A stretch of 64,000 bases of DNA from Dendrobium chrysotoxum (GCA_019925795.1 CM034315.1:26517867-26581866), one strand, 5' to 3'. Positions 10,081 through 23,394 are shown, counted from the stretch's first letter. Notes: generated by a model not told the origin, from the sequence alone. Made by a program: numbers and translations.

Positions 10081-12339
10081 AGTGTTGAGGGATTCTTTGA
10101 AATTTTAAACATGGATTGAGCTTACTTGAATAAAATTGATGGCAAATGGTGATTAATCAATGAGCAATTATTTTTTATAATTGTTCATTGATTAATCTTC
10201 TAATTATTTAAGTCATATCTTAATTTGTATGTGTAAGATACACACTCACATAGTTTTAAGGCTCTCTTAGATCTAGGATTTGATTGTGATTGTGTGCTAC
10301 ATTTATGGATATTGTCAAGGGTTAGTAATATTAATTTAAGCCTATTCAACTTAGTGACACCTTAAGGATAAAAATTAAGGTTTTGCTTAGAGAACTTAGA
10401 AAATTTTTAGAAATTAAAATATAAGTCCTATAGGAATAAAATATAAACCATTCAAACATAATGGCATCCTCTGCCTCAGGAAATTTTTTCGCTAATTTTA
10501 ATAGTCATTAAGATAATTAATTAATTAATTCATAATTAATGCATTAAGTATGCTATAAAAATTTTGAAAATTAAAATAAATTAAATTTAAATATGTACAT
10601 TATAAATAGTACCTCAAATTGAGCAGAATTCAACCCTTAATCAGAGAAAATTAAAATCCTTTTAATTTGACTTTAATTTTGAGATTAATTTAATTTTAAG
10701 TAAAAATTAAGTTTTAATTAATTTAATTTATCAAAAATAATTAAAAATTCCAAAAAAAATCTCAAACATTTGAGAACATCTTCTTAGGTCATTTCTGACT
10801 TTTGGAGGTGAATTCAAGAAGTTTGGAGTTCATTTGGATTCAAATCATTAAAACCCTTCTAATTAAATAATTTTAATAATTCAAATAAATACCCAAATTT
10901 AAAAAATTATAATTAATTTCATAAAATTCTAAATTAAGGAAACTCAAAGGCATTGGACTCCATTTGGGGTCTAATATTTATTAAAAATATCAAACCACCA
11001 GAAATAATTTAAAATAAAAAAATTAATCGCTTGGTTAACCTTAAGTAAAAATTTTAACTCAAACTTTAAAAATTCATAACTAAATATATAAAAACTCAAT
11101 TCTAGCAAACTCAATGTCTAATTACTCATCTTAAGGTCTAGTATTTAGAAAAAAATCTTGAAACTCCACAATCCATTCTAATTTTAAAAGTCAAAATTTG
11201 ACCCCTTTAATTAAAATTCTAAAAATTTAATAATTAATTAAAATTCCAAAAAAATATTAATTTGATCAATAAAATCAATCAACCAACCCTTCAATATACA
11301 ATAAGTACCCTAAAGATGATGTTTTTGGGATGAACTACTTTGAGCTGTCGGGCTAAGTATCCTATGGAGGCCTGGTTCCTCGAGCCCACTATAATAATGC
11401 CACGAATGAATTCAATGGAGTATAAAAATTTAAATTTATCTGATTAATAATTACTTAACCAAATTTAAAATTTTTAATTTAATAATATTAACTAAGTTTT
11501 TAGGCTGGACTACCTTGGGCTGCAGGGCTACATGTCCTAAAGAGGCTTAGTTCCTCGTGCTCATTGTGACAATGCCACCAACTGGTTAATCTCAAACTTA
11601 ATTAATTCAAATCTCTAAAATTAGTAATCAATCAATTTTAATTAAAAATTTTTAACCACTCAAATCTTAATCAATTAAATTCACTTAACTATATCGATTG
11701 CTACTAGGTAACTTAGGGCTACGAGGCTATTAACTTAGCTCTAAGGAAGGTGAAATAAACTTCACAGCCCTGATGAGAAACAAAGATGATAGCAATTTAA
11801 CATTTAAAATACACTTTGAAATTAATTTTCAACCATTAATATTTAAACTTTAATAAAAATTTTCCCTTAAGCCTCCAACCAACCAAAACATCAAAATAAC
11901 TTTATCTAACTATCCTATATAGGACATATCCAAACCACACAATTTATCTCACACACTTTAGATGGTTTGCTAGGATAACCAACTCTAGTATTTGGCTAGG
12001 CCAGTGTTTTACTTTTCTGCTATTAGGTGTCAGGCTTTTTTAAACTTTCAATACATGCTGGTTGTTAAAATTAGTTAATTGATATAATTATTTATTTAAT
12101 TCCCATAATCTATTAATTAATTTTATGGGCATTATATTACCCTTGGGTTAGGATCAATCTGGATGCTCATATAATTTTATGCAGATGGTCATGCTCATAA
12201 AGGGGTATTAAAATAAAAAAGGGGCACAAAATTAAGCTTTAAAACTGATAAGTTTTCTACAGGTGCTATAAAACACTAAGTCCCCCTTTAAAATTAAAAG
12301 AGCATGGCCAAGTATGGCTATGATTTGAGCATTTTAATT

Positions 12340-12345
<6 letters not shown>

Positions 12346-12424
<79 letters not shown>
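12346..12424. repeat. (TA)n microsatellite at the X1/X2 junction
   Basis: About 79 bp of uninterrupted TA dinucleotides. X1 (plus) ends on its left and X2 (minus) begins on its right, so it sits exactly on an orientation switch. Confidence 0.95.
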
Positions 12425-12427
<3 letters not shown>

Positions 12428-15400
12428 GCTTGGGATATGTTGGTGGGAGTTTTGAAAAGTGATTTTTTGATAATTTAGTTTTCTTTGGAAATTTTAATAT
12501 TGAATTTGGATTTTAATTCTAAAATCAAACAACCTCTCCAAAAAAGTGTACTACCTTGAGAGGTAGAAAGAAGATTTCAAAATAAGGGGTTTAGATCAAA
12601 AATTATAAATCCTACCTTAAATATGGTAATTAGATTCAAGTAAGAACTGCATATGAGCTCAAAAGGTCAAAATAAAATTCAATCTAACTTCTAACTATGA
12701 TATTCCAGGTTAATTATCGCTAATTTCATATCCCAAATTTTATTAACAAATGATGTAACTCCCCAAAGGAAGAGAATATCATTTTTCAATGATTGTTTGG
12801 ACATGATGATAGCGATCGTCATTGATTTGATTTTTTCAGAGAAAACTAATCTAAATTTTGAAAATCAATTTTGAAAAGGTGGATGTGGGTTTTAATTATA
12901 TCATACAAAACTCAAATTTCCTATGAAAACTCTCGATTATAATAATACAAAAATTTTTGTTTGAAGATTTTCTAGGAGTGATATCAAAGGAGGTGAACTG
13001 GATTTTCAAATGGGATTGGAGCAAGATTGAGCACTTATTTTAGAATCAAGGGATGAATGGTAAGAGGCACTTTGGGATTCTGAAATAATTTAGAAGTGCC
13101 CCAACCTAAGTTAAATATTGGGCTTCAAATTCTAGAGTGGGAAAGAGAGTTTGGTTTGAGTTGATTGATTTATTAGACATTTGAGATTATATTCATAGAG
13201 GTTGGTGTCTTATGATTCAAAATTTATCCCAGATCCTAAATTTAAATTGGGCACCGAACTATGGTTCCCGAACCTAACTAATATAGTACAAAATTTGGAC
13301 TTACCCTGGCCTGGATTGGGGAGCCAACTAACCACCTAAGTGATTAAAATCCATGAGTCCAGTCATTGTATGAAAGAGTGGTAAAGAAATTTTTATTAAA
13401 GTTTTTGAGAGTTAGGACCGACATGTAGAGCTCGTCCTAATTGGTCCTTTGACTTTATGTTGGGTAAAAGTGCTAAAATATAATGCAATTAAGATTTAAA
13501 CTCTTTTTTAAATATGTTTCTAATGCGATGTATGCTGATAGACTCAATTAATACTAGAAATTAGAATGAAGCAGTTTTAAAAAGGCATAAAAATCCTAAA
13601 GATTGCACCGATTCTCCTTGTCATATCTTCACCCTCATAGGCCAGGTGGTCTGCCAAAACTCGCAGGTAGGGAGGTGCCTAACAAAAGGAAAAGAAGAGT
13701 TCAACAAAGATGTTTATGTAAACTCCCGATGGTCATAGGCTTACTTCTTAGATCATTAGAGTTTCTATGTTATCTTAAAATTTTTACTAAAATTTTAACA
13801 GAAAGTTTTTTTTCGTACAGTTATGAGCCTCCACGTATCCAGGCTAAAATAAAATTGGCACACAAACGCCAAAAAATTAGGAAAAGTAGGCTATACGTAA
13901 GTAAAGTAAATCAAATATTAATAAATATAATTAATTTCTCAAATCAACATCCGTAGGTAAGTGCCCAATTTATTATAATCCAGAATTATATAAATTAAAA
14001 GTGGTCGGGCACCACTAATTACAAACTCAGATTCTAATCCTAGGGCAGACACAAGTAAAATTTGAATGGGATATTCTTCTATCTTAAGTTCTTCATCCTT
14101 CTCCTCTTTGGGCTCCTTGGATTCATCATAGTTGGATACCCAAATGGGAAAGAAAACTCTACCCCTGAAGGGGAGGTTATTCTTCTCACTTTGGGTAGTG
14201 AAGTGATCCAAAATCAAGCTTCCAAATGGAAAGGATTATCCCCCTAAGGGGTGTCCTTTCCTCTTTGGAATTCAATTTTGGGTCTAAGTATCCAAAACTC
14301 AAAGGCCCTTTCATAACTCTTAACTTTGAATGAATTACACTAATATAAAAAATAAAATTCTAGACTCTCCTGCAGGGTTATCCTAAGCATTTAAATATAA
14401 AACAATCATAAGTAGTTATTTATAATGAAATTAAAATTACTCATCCATCCATACTTGGCCGTGCTCTTATTTATTTGAGGGCTAAGCAGCTGAAGCACAT
14501 GTAGTATTTTGTAATGATTATTATTTTTAGCCCCCATTTATTGCCCTACATAAGCACGACCACCTGTAGAAAACTCAGTGAGCATCCAGATCATTCCTAA
14601 TCTAAAGTAATCTAATCACTCATCACATCAATCTACATAGTGTAGAAAAAGTAAGCAAATACATCAAGCAATTTTCAATCATAACATGCAATAAAATTCC
14701 AAAAAATACATCACACAATGGTAAAGTAAACATCAGCATAGCCTAAACTAGAGTTGGTTATCCTAGCAAACCATCTAAAGTGTTTGCTAAAGGTCGTGTG
14801 GTTGGGGTAGATCCTAAAATGGGTGACTTGTTGGAGTTATCTAGTGTTATAGTTTATTGAAGGTTTAAAGGGAGATTTAATTAGAGTTTAAGTATTAGTT
14901 TATTAAATATTAAATTAAGCATATTTTAATGGTTAAATGACTACCATCTTTGTTTCTCACCGAGATCATGAAGTTTATTTCACCTTCCTTGAGGCTAAGC
15001 TAACATCCTCGTAGGCCCGGGTTTCTCAATAATAATCAGGGTTGATTAAGTTGGTTTAGTTAGTTAAAAATTAAGGGATTAATAATTATTAGTTGAATTT
15101 ATTAGAGATTGAATTAACTTATATTTTCCATCAACCGATTCATGGCGTTGTGCCACCAGGCTCGAGGAACCAGGCCTCCTTAGGGCACATAGCCCCGTAG
15201 CCCGGAATAGTCCATCCTAAAAACTTTATCTCTGTAGTGATTATTATGTATTATAATATTGTTTAAGTGATTTTATTAATCAAATTGAAATTTTCTGGAA
15301 TTTTAATGAATCATTGAATTTTTTAGAATTATTAGAATTATTCAATAACATTAATTAAGGGTCCAAAAGTTGACTTTTAAAATTAAAGTTAATTTTGAAA

Positions 15401-16885
15401 GTTTAAGATTTTTAATAAATATTAAACATTATGATGAGTTATTAGACTATTAGTTTGCTTAATTTATAGTTTTCTATGAGAAGTTATGATTTTTCGAAGT
15501 TTGAGCCTAGACTTGAACTACGGTTGATCGGAAAGTTGACTTTTTAAATTTGACTTGATTTTGAGGTTTTGATATTTTTAGAAAATATTAGATATTAATT
15601 AAAGTTGAATGGATTTTAGTTTGATTGAATTGGATATTTTTAGAATTAATTATGATTTTTCAAAGTTTGAGTATTTTTGGAAATTTTAAAATTTCCTTAA
15701 TTAGGGGGATTTTTTTATTTTTGATCCAAATCAACCCCAAATCACTTGGAATCAAACACAAAGGGAAGGAATGACCTAAGGGATTGTTTACAATCATTGG
15801 AGAATTTTTGGGATTTTTAAATATTTTTAATCAATTATTTGAGTTAATTATTGATTTACCCTAAAATTTAAATTAAGCTAAAATTAAGGCACAAGTGATT
15901 GGGGTTTTATTGTTCCTAGATTAGGGGTTGAAATATGGTCAATTAGAATCCTTAAGTGAATTTTTTTTGGATTTAATATAATTTTTTGGTGAATTACTTA
16001 AGGTTCTAGATCAAATCTAGGGGGGATTTTGGGGTTCTTAGTTGGTGGACCCAATGGATCCGAAATTCAGTGAATTTTGGACCATGAGATCATTTGATAT
16101 CAAGGTCCAAACCCTCTAAATTTGGGCTCAATTAGACCTATCTATGGTGGCCAACCAAGCCACCCAAGGTGACCTCTTAGTTACCTTAGAAAAATCCTAA
16201 ATCACTACCCTAAGCTTGGATAGGGATAAAATTAGTGGCTCTAAACTCCTGAAACTAAGCATGATCAACACACCAAAAATTAGACCCTAATTCCCATTAG
16301 AAAGATCATGACCCCAATTTGAATTTAAGGGTCAAATCATGACCGTTAGACCCAAATATGCCTGAATAAACATCTCAGATAGAGGGAGGAAAATTTGGAC
16401 ATGTCAAAGACATGCCCAAATCCATTCCCCCACAACCCCAAGCCATGGTGACTCAAATTAAACACATAAATGCAATAATACTTAAAATATTCAAATAGAA
16501 ATTAATATTTACACAGAACTAAAAAAGGCTTGGGACCATAAGGCTTTTGAAGATCTCTTTGAGATCTTTCCAATGAGCCTAAGAACACCTAAATCTGCCA
16601 AGTGGACAAAGAGATATGAATTTTTGAAGTTTCTCCTTAATTTTTGGATTTAATTATTCCGAAAGAACCCAGTCAGTCGCACTTTTACACGCGGGTGCAC
16701 CCTGACTGGTCAGCCAATCATTGGTGGCTGACTGGGTAATACAGAATTAACTGCAACCATCCGGTGGAAAATTGAGCGGCTAAGATTAAATCCATTCCGA
16801 GACCGCGGGATCTGATCGGAGCCATTGATTGGGATCAACAGTTCTAATTACATCTTCCACCTTCCATGAGATCTTGTAGCCATAG
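12425..16885 (-). mobile_element. X2: large non-coding LTR-like repeat, minus strand
   Basis: Collinear with X4 from about 30620 to 36330. Shared landmarks are GGCCTGGATTGGGGAGCCAA (13308), GGCCAGGTGGTCTGCC (13640), the hairpin pair (14137-14284), GAGTTGGTTATCCTAGC (14751), the TTTGTTTCTCACCGAG block (14949), CACCAGGCTCGAGGAAC (15155) and the GC-richer 16660-16830. It lacks the family terminus because it breaks off where the LINE-1 sequence starts. The frames at 13603-13956 and 14062-14247 are not conserved in X4 or X5, so I do not call them genes. Confidence 0.78.
14137..14284. other. Conserved hairpin pair in X2
   Basis: Hairpin 1: TACCCAAA (14137-14144) pairs with TTTGGGTA (14190-14197), with an inner CCCC-TGAA-GGGG (14162-14173). 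Hairpin 2: TTCCAAA (14220-14226) pairs with TTTGGAA (14264-14270), GGAAAGGA (14228-14235) with TCCTTTCC (14254-14261), and an outer GATCCAAAAT (14205) with ATTTTGGGTC (14275). The same pair, with different bases in the stems, is in X4 and X5. Confidence 0.8.
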
Positions 16886-16892
16886 AGCTTTT

Positions 16893-19800
16893 CTAGAAAG
16901 ATCTGAGAGATCTTGCCGGAAAAATCCCTGGAAATTTGTCAGGGAGCATCAGTGCAATATCATTATTACCAAGAGGTAAATGTTCATCCGATGCTTGATA
17001 AGCCAAAGAAGCATTGGTCTTCCCAGAATAACTCTGCATCAGCTGCAGCGTCTCTTCTCCGTCTTCAGGAAAAATTGGGATACTCAAAATTATCTTCATT
17101 ATCTCTTCTAAAAATAGCTTACGAAGTAACACCTTATCCCACTTCCCTTCTCTATCAATCAAGAAAGAAAAAGTATTATGTTCAAGATCCTCAATATCTC
17201 ACAATGCTGGCCACTTATTTAGACTTCTATCAAGTATCCAATTATCATTCAGGATATTGATTCTTACTCCATTTAATACCTTCCATCTGGTAATTAGCTT
17301 TAAGAAATGAGCTCCATCTATGATAATTTGCCTCGTAGGTGATGATGATCTGTTCACTTCATTATTCTAAATATCCTTGCCATATTTTTTTGCCAAGATT
17401 CTATTTACAAGGACCTCATTCCTATTAACAAAACTCCAAGCAATGCGTGCTCTCACTGGTCCTTGTCTCTCAGCTACACCTTGAATGCCAAGACCTCCTT
17501 GCATCACTGATGTACACATCATATCCCAAGAAATATAATGCATACCATTTCACCCTTGCTCTTTATGCCACAAATAACTCCTGCAATACTTGTCCAATTT
17601 GTTAAATATACTTTTAGGAATCAAAGAGTGAGCCATACTAAATAAAGGGATGGAAGAATAAACTAAATTGATTAACACCAATTCCTAACCAAAGAAAGAA
17701 TGCATGAGCCCCAAGTGTTGCGTTTGTCCATAGCCTTCTCGAGAATGTAGTTAAAATTAGTTGCCTTCAATCTTCTAAGAGACATCTTAAAGCCAAGATA
17801 GTTGAATTCATCCACCATTATATAGCAAAGCAATTTATTTAATTTTATCTTTCTATGCAGAGTTATCTTCCATACATCACAGTTGATTTATTTCTTTTAA
17901 TACTCTGTCCTGTCCAGCTGCTATAATCATAGAGGATTGTTGAAATGATCTTTGCATTTTGGCATGAAGCTTTGGCTACAATAAAAACATCATCAGCATA
18001 TAACAAGTGCATTACCTTAGGAGTGTTAGGAGCTAACTTTATACCAAGTTCACTACCTCTTTCCATAATAGCTTTTGACAAAAGTTCAAAACACATAATG
18101 AAAAGACTAGGAGATAACGGGCTTCCTTATCTGAAACCACATTTTGCATCAATCCATCTACTTCTCTTCTCATTAATAATAACAAAAAAATCTTGGATTG
18201 CTGATACATTGCATAATAAGATTTATGAGCACATCCAGGAATCCAACTTCATACATAATTTTATAAAGAGTTTCCCAGCACATGGTATCGTATGCTTGCT
18301 CCATATCAAGCTCAAGTAACATAAAGCCTGGCTTAGATTTAGAGAATCTCAGCTTGTTTACCATTTCATGAGCCAAAAGTCAGTTGTCTAAGATTGTTCT
18401 TCCTGGAACAAAAGCACCTTGATACTCTGAGATAATTGTAGGAAGACACACTTTCAACCTACTCAACATCATACTAGTAATCATCTTGTAAAGCATTTGA
18501 CATAAGCTAATAGGATGAAACTTGCCAAGTTCTGAAGCATTTGGAGTCTTGGGAATCAACACAACCAACGTATCCTTCCAATTGTCTGGCATTACTCCTG
18601 TATTGAAGAAGTTTTGAACTGCATTCCACAAATCAACATTTGCAATGCTCCAAAAGTGTTTGAAAAAGAAGGCATTCACTCCATCATTACCTGGTGATTT
18701 ATTGTTATTCATTTTCATCACAACTGAGAATAGCTCCTGTTTCATATAACCTGCCATTAATAGAGCCTTCTGAACATCATTTAGCATAACTTCAGTCAAG
18801 AAATCCGGCAAATTAGACATAGAACAACATATCTTCCTCCATTTCTTCATAAAGAAATTTTCAAACAGAGACTGAATCTCCTCAGGTTCCATAACCAAGC
18901 ATCCATCTGAATCAACCACTTGATTGATCACATTGCCATTCCTTCTAGCTGATGCAAATGCTTGGAAGAAATGAGAATTTCGATCACCCTCCTCCAGCCA
19001 ATGAGATTTAGAATGTTGTTTCCACCACATAGCTAATCTAGCAAGTGTCACATTGAGGTCATTAACCTTTCTTCTCAGCTCAAGAAGCTTAACCGAATCC
19101 AAACTCCCCCCCCATACTTTCCTCTTCTTGTAAAGACATGATATCTTTTTGCACTCATCCTTAGTCTTATTAAATTCTTTAAGCTTACTCTTACTAAAAA
19201 AAAAGGTTTTTAAGGGACCTTTTTAATTTCTTTTGAAGGATGTTAGAAGGATTACCAAAATCATTCTTACTCCATGCATTAATTACCACACCCCACGAGG
19301 CTTCATAAGAGCACCAATCATTCTCAAATTTAATAGACTTTTGATTAACCACAATCGAATTGAAGAGATTAAGAAGAAGAGGGAAATGATCACAAGAAAC
19401 TCTAGGCAAGTGCATAGTAACTACAAAAGGAATCTGACATAAAGCTTTTGAATCTAGACAAATTCTATCCAATCTCTCCCAAATCTGAGATAACCCCTCT
19501 TTATTGTTGTACCAAGTAAATTTGGGACCAACAGTCCCAATATCATGAAAATCATTTTTTGAAAGGAAATCCTTCGTCTCTTGAGGCCCTTGAGTGAACA
19601 TGAATCTCTTTCCACCCTTTTTTTCACCTTCGAAGAGAATACAATTAAAATATCCTCATATGATATAAGGCATATCATTAGAAGTATAACCTTCAATTAA
19701 CTCCCATAATTTCCTCCTATCATATTTATCTGTATTACCATATACAATGGAAATATTCCACAAAACACCATTTGGATCTTTTAAACAACCAATAACACAT

Positions 19801-20066
19801 TGACTAAAAGAATTTAAGATAGTAAAGGAAGAAATCTTACTTTTCCACAACACCAAAATGCCACTTGAAGTCCCTTTTGCATTGACATGAAAAAAATCCC
19901 ACTCACTACCAATGATTCTTTTCACCTCGTTAGTATCCATAGAGCTTAACTTAGTTTCCAAAAGGCCTATGAAAAAAACCCCATAATCACCAACTAAACC
20001 ACGTAAAAATGGGGAAGCTTATTTTTTCTTAGGTCCCCTACAATTCAAAAATAATAAAGACGACAT
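16893..20066 (-). pseudogene. LINE-1 ORF2 (endonuclease - reverse transcriptase)
   Basis: Begins MSSLLFLNCRGPKKK at 20066. The EEP endonuclease follows with the metal-binding Glu in LLETKLSS and SGILVLWKS; the GDFN motif is changed to GYFN behind a stop (19660), then RLDRICLDS and CDHFPLLL (19390). The reverse transcriptase (about 19100-17860) shows GNDGVNAFFFKHFW, LVVLIPKTPN, FHPISLCQMLYKMI, AFVPGRTILDN, LELDMEQAYDTMCWETLY and YADDVFIV (18040), so the catalytic YADD is intact. Then SLRRLKATNF and the beginning of a zf-RVT region (LSIPIF, GKTNASLAYQA near 17000). Several frameshifts break it. Everything beyond, including RNase H, is absent. Confidence 0.86.
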
Positions 20067-22307
20067 TATAAACCCAATGGGGATGAGCCCCCAGCACTAT
20101 CCAGCTTATCGTCTCCTATTTTACTTCTAAGACTACCTTTAATAAGACTAAATGTACCTCCATCTTTCTTTAATCTCTTCTTGAGGTTACTAGAATTTGT
20201 TGATCCAGACATCTTTAGAACACTTCTTGCTTTTCTTGTAACACCTTCAGCAACTGAAAAAGATTGGATAGGCATCTTATCTGAGCGTTTCTCACCCGCA
20301 CGCAAAATCTGAGAGGATGAACCTTCTATCACAGCCTTATCTGCCTCAAGCCATCTTCCAGTAGTAGCACTATCTTCATCATCAGCATCTGGACTAGAAT
20401 GGATAGGTGCCTTACCCAAACATTTATCACCATCAAGCAGCATCTGGGAGGACACCAATTCTGACGCAGCATTGTGTGCCTCTAAACATCTTCCAGCATC
20501 AATACTATCTACATCTTTTGGGACAAATTCAACATCCTCTTTAGTGCTCTTGCAAATTTCCACAACATTTGCATTTATGACAACTTCATCAACAGACATG
20601 TTCATATTATTAACAATATTTTTCTTAGTATAACAATCATCATCCTAAACTAACATTTCGTTAGCAATTTCCTTTGCGGCACATACCAATTTATCTTCTT
20701 CCACACAACTAATTGAAACAAAATTAGCATTATTTTTAAAAGTAACGCCTTACAAAATCTCACCATCCATCACCCTAGTTCCTTCTATTCCAGCTTGACT
20801 CGTACTGATGGCCTGCTTCTACGAAAGTGCTAGTTTGTTATCATTAGTGACAAAAATAGCTTTAGCATTGTGAGTAACATTAACTGGCTTATAAACACTT
20901 GCATTTTCTCTACAACCAACTTTACCAGCTGAGGGGTCGATAGCATTTCTTGGTTTAAAACCATTGTAAGATTTTTTCCTTCCATAGCTCACATGAATCC
21001 ATGGGCCATATTCTTCAGAATACTTGTCATTGTGTGTTTCCTTCATACTACATTGCTTTGTCAATCTGACTTCGTTAACAACATAAGAACAATTAGTTTG
21101 ATCAATACTTGAAACATTACCCACTAATCTAGTAGGACCATTTGCACAACATTTAGCCGAAATATCCCTCTTGTTGCATTTTGTCTGATCATGCCGATCA
21201 TGCCATATTTATAACAGAATGAAGCAATTTTTTCATACTGGATTTTTTGAAAAAATCTCCTAGAACTACCTTCCACCCAAACACCTTGAGGTAGTTTCTC
21301 ATCCAACTTCATACGAACACACACCCTTGCAAATTCTCTTCTTCTCCAATTGAACATATTACCATCCAAATACATAAATGTACCCACCATTGATGTGATT
21401 TTAGAGATATTAATCGCATCCCATCAAAATAATCGAAGGTGTGGAAATCTGATCCATATCGGTGAGAAAACATTTTTCATAGTTAAAGGAGAGAACTCCG
21501 GACTCCAATTTACCAATCCGATGATGTGCCCTCCTGCATACCAAGGACCTCCGCTAAGCATTGCTTCCTTAACTTCATTTGAATGAAAAGAACACATCAT
21601 CCAATCCATTCCTAGATTGGTTAAATGAAATGCACCAAATTGGTTTCATTGCTTCCTTAGTTCATTGCTAATAACTGATAGAGGGATATAATTTCCAAAA
21701 ACATTCACCACCAACGAATTACAGAGTTTATAAATATTAGCTTTCTCATTTTCTCCATGTAAACTGCAAATCCATCTTCAGACATTTCTATGGTGTTAAA
21801 AGAATCAACAATCTTGATATTAGGCAGCCTTTTCTAAGCATTTGCTTCCCCTTGAGGTAGCACATTTTTATTCTCCGAGGCAATAACCCTTGTCGGAGAC
21901 TTGGAGATATTATTATTTATAGAATCTGAAACACCATTGATAGGAGTTTCATGCGATGAACTACAAACTACCTGGGCATAAGAAGATAGGGTTAAAACAT
22001 CATTCTTTATAGGTTTCGAAAACCTATTAATAAATAATTTGGCACCAGAGGATGAGGAAGCTTAAAGATCATTATTATAAATCTTGCTCTCGTTAGGGAT
22101 TATCTTATTCAATGGAATGACATTCTCATCAAACATAAGGCCTTTGCCCTTTCCAATAAATTCATTTGAATGACGCGCAGAAGATGAAACATGTTGTTCA
22201 GTAAAATCTTTGATGATCAATGGAGATCCACCCCAAGATTTGCGAGGTGGAAATGATGTAGGTGGCAAAGGGATTACCGATGAATACCTTCGATCAACTC
22301 CCGCCAT
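20066..22307 (-). pseudogene. LINE-1 ORF1 (DUF4283-type nucleic-acid-binding protein)
   Basis: Starts MAGVDRRYSSVIPLPPTSFP at 22307 and ends ...SSPLGL with TAA at 20066-20068. Blocks in order: a Pro/Ser-rich start; GKGKG and ASSSSGAKLFINRF (around 22150-22020); the DUF4283 core with LSGGPWYAGGHIIGL and WSPEFSPL (21550-21480), the FMYLDGNMFNWRRREFARVC segment (21370) and GVWVEGSSRRFFQKIQYEKI (21290); a degraded zinc knuckle; then SEEYGPWIHVSYGRKK (21030) and a polar tail. ORF1 proteins of plant L1 elements bind the element RNA. At least four breaks (stops near 22062, 21606 and 20819, plus frame changes) make it non-functional. The stop TAA shares its last A with the ORF2 ATG (TAATG), a coupled arrangement like that of LINE-2. 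Confidence 0.83.
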
Positions 22308-23394
22308 AACCTGGAAGACTAGAATTTTAAATCAGTGGGGAGTTTCTCTCACTAGAAGTGGGGAGTTTCTCTCACTAGAGAGCTCTATCTTAGGAATCAA
22401 GGAATTATTAAAGAATTTAAATCAAATGCAATATAACATGCTTATAAAAAATGAAAATCTACATGTGTAATGCTTATGATGCATGAATAATAATATATAA
22501 AAGAATTGATTTTATTAATATAAAATTTTACAAACTACAACCCAGGGTTTGTAGTAAAGTAATGCTGGTCAGGTCCCACTAATAATAAACCTGGATTCTA
22601 ATCCTGCCATATACATATAGAATCAAATACAACTGCTTATGGTCTTCGAGCTTTGAGTCTTCTATGGATTTTCAAAAAGGAATATCCTCTTGAAAAAGAG
22701 GACATTGCTTTTTGGAGCCCCACTTATTTATTTATAAGCAATTATTTTTACTCTTTTATTACTCTTGACTCTGTAGAACTTGATCTATATACAGGATTCT
22801 ATGAAATTTAAATTTACATGACACTTTACATATACATCAATTCCTAGGAATATTTTACTTTGTAGAAATGTAAAGAGCAAAAAATAAAATGCAGTTATGA
22901 GTGTGTTGTGAGTAGTTATGTATATAGAAAAGTAAATGAAAGTAAAGTACATGGCCCTCACTCATTCACTCCGCTCTGTGGTGCACTAGCAAAAAAATTA
23001 AATATGGCATGTATATTTTGTTGAAAGTAAGCAATCACATGTAGGTGCTCTCTAGGCAAAGACACCCATAATCAAACAAACCAATCCACCGGCCTAGCCT
23101 AAGCTACAGTTGGTTGTCCTAGCAAAACATCTAAGTATGTGAAATAAGATGTGTGGCTTTGAGAGGTCCTATAGGGATTTATTGGTTGAATTGCATGCAT
23201 TTTCAAGGTTTATTTATTAAAGGCCAAAAGTGAATTTAGTTGAAGTTTAAGTGATGTGTATTTGACTTTCAAATTATTTCAATTTTAGGTGTTGACGTTG
23301 TTTATTTAGTTTTAAAAAATTTATAGATTGATAACCCCCAAAGTGTAAGGGGCTATCACTTTTACAAATCCTAAGGCTTTTAAAATGAACACTC

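Larger units (their letters stand above)
6193..12345 (+). mobile_element. X1: large non-coding LTR-like repeat, plus strand
   Basis: First copy of family X, in the opposite orientation to X2-X5. It starts at the family terminus TGTTGACCTCATTTTTG and follows the family order: ~155-bp TTGACC array (7060-7790), a very AT-rich block (8400-10080), the block with two repeats of the GGTTCCTCGAGC type (11340-11580), and the landmark GTTTGCTAGGATAACCAAC at 11966. It stops at 12345 in a (TA)n tract, at the place corresponding to about 32610 in X4, so roughly the last 2 kb are missing. The GC-richer segment seen at 36100-36900 in X4 is reduced to a remnant near 8340-8400. No open frame of meaningful length exists. 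Confidence 0.8.
16890..22395 (-). mobile_element. LINE-1: decayed L1-type LINE, minus strand
   Basis: A two-ORF plant L1-type LINE with its 5' side at about 22395 and its 3' side at about 16890. The order ORF1 (DUF4283-like), overlapping ORF2 (endonuclease, reverse transcriptase, start of zf-RVT) is the same as in LINE-2. There is no RNase H domain, poly(A) tract or target duplication, so the 3' end is lost. It lies between X2 and X3, but those two overlap in X coordinates rather than being contiguous, so it is not a simple insertion into one X copy. Near its 5' end a 24-bp unit (AGTGGGGAGTTTCTCTCACT) is duplicated at 22335-22380. Confidence 0.85.

Noticed and set aside
13603..13956. 117-codon open frame on the plus strand
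   Set aside because: The DNA is conserved in X4 and X5 but the frame is broken there in all three phases, so conservation is not coding.
16890..22395. LINE-1 as a simple insertion into one X copy
   Set aside because: X2 and X3 on its two sides overlap by about 4 kb in X coordinates, and no poly(A) or target duplication exists.
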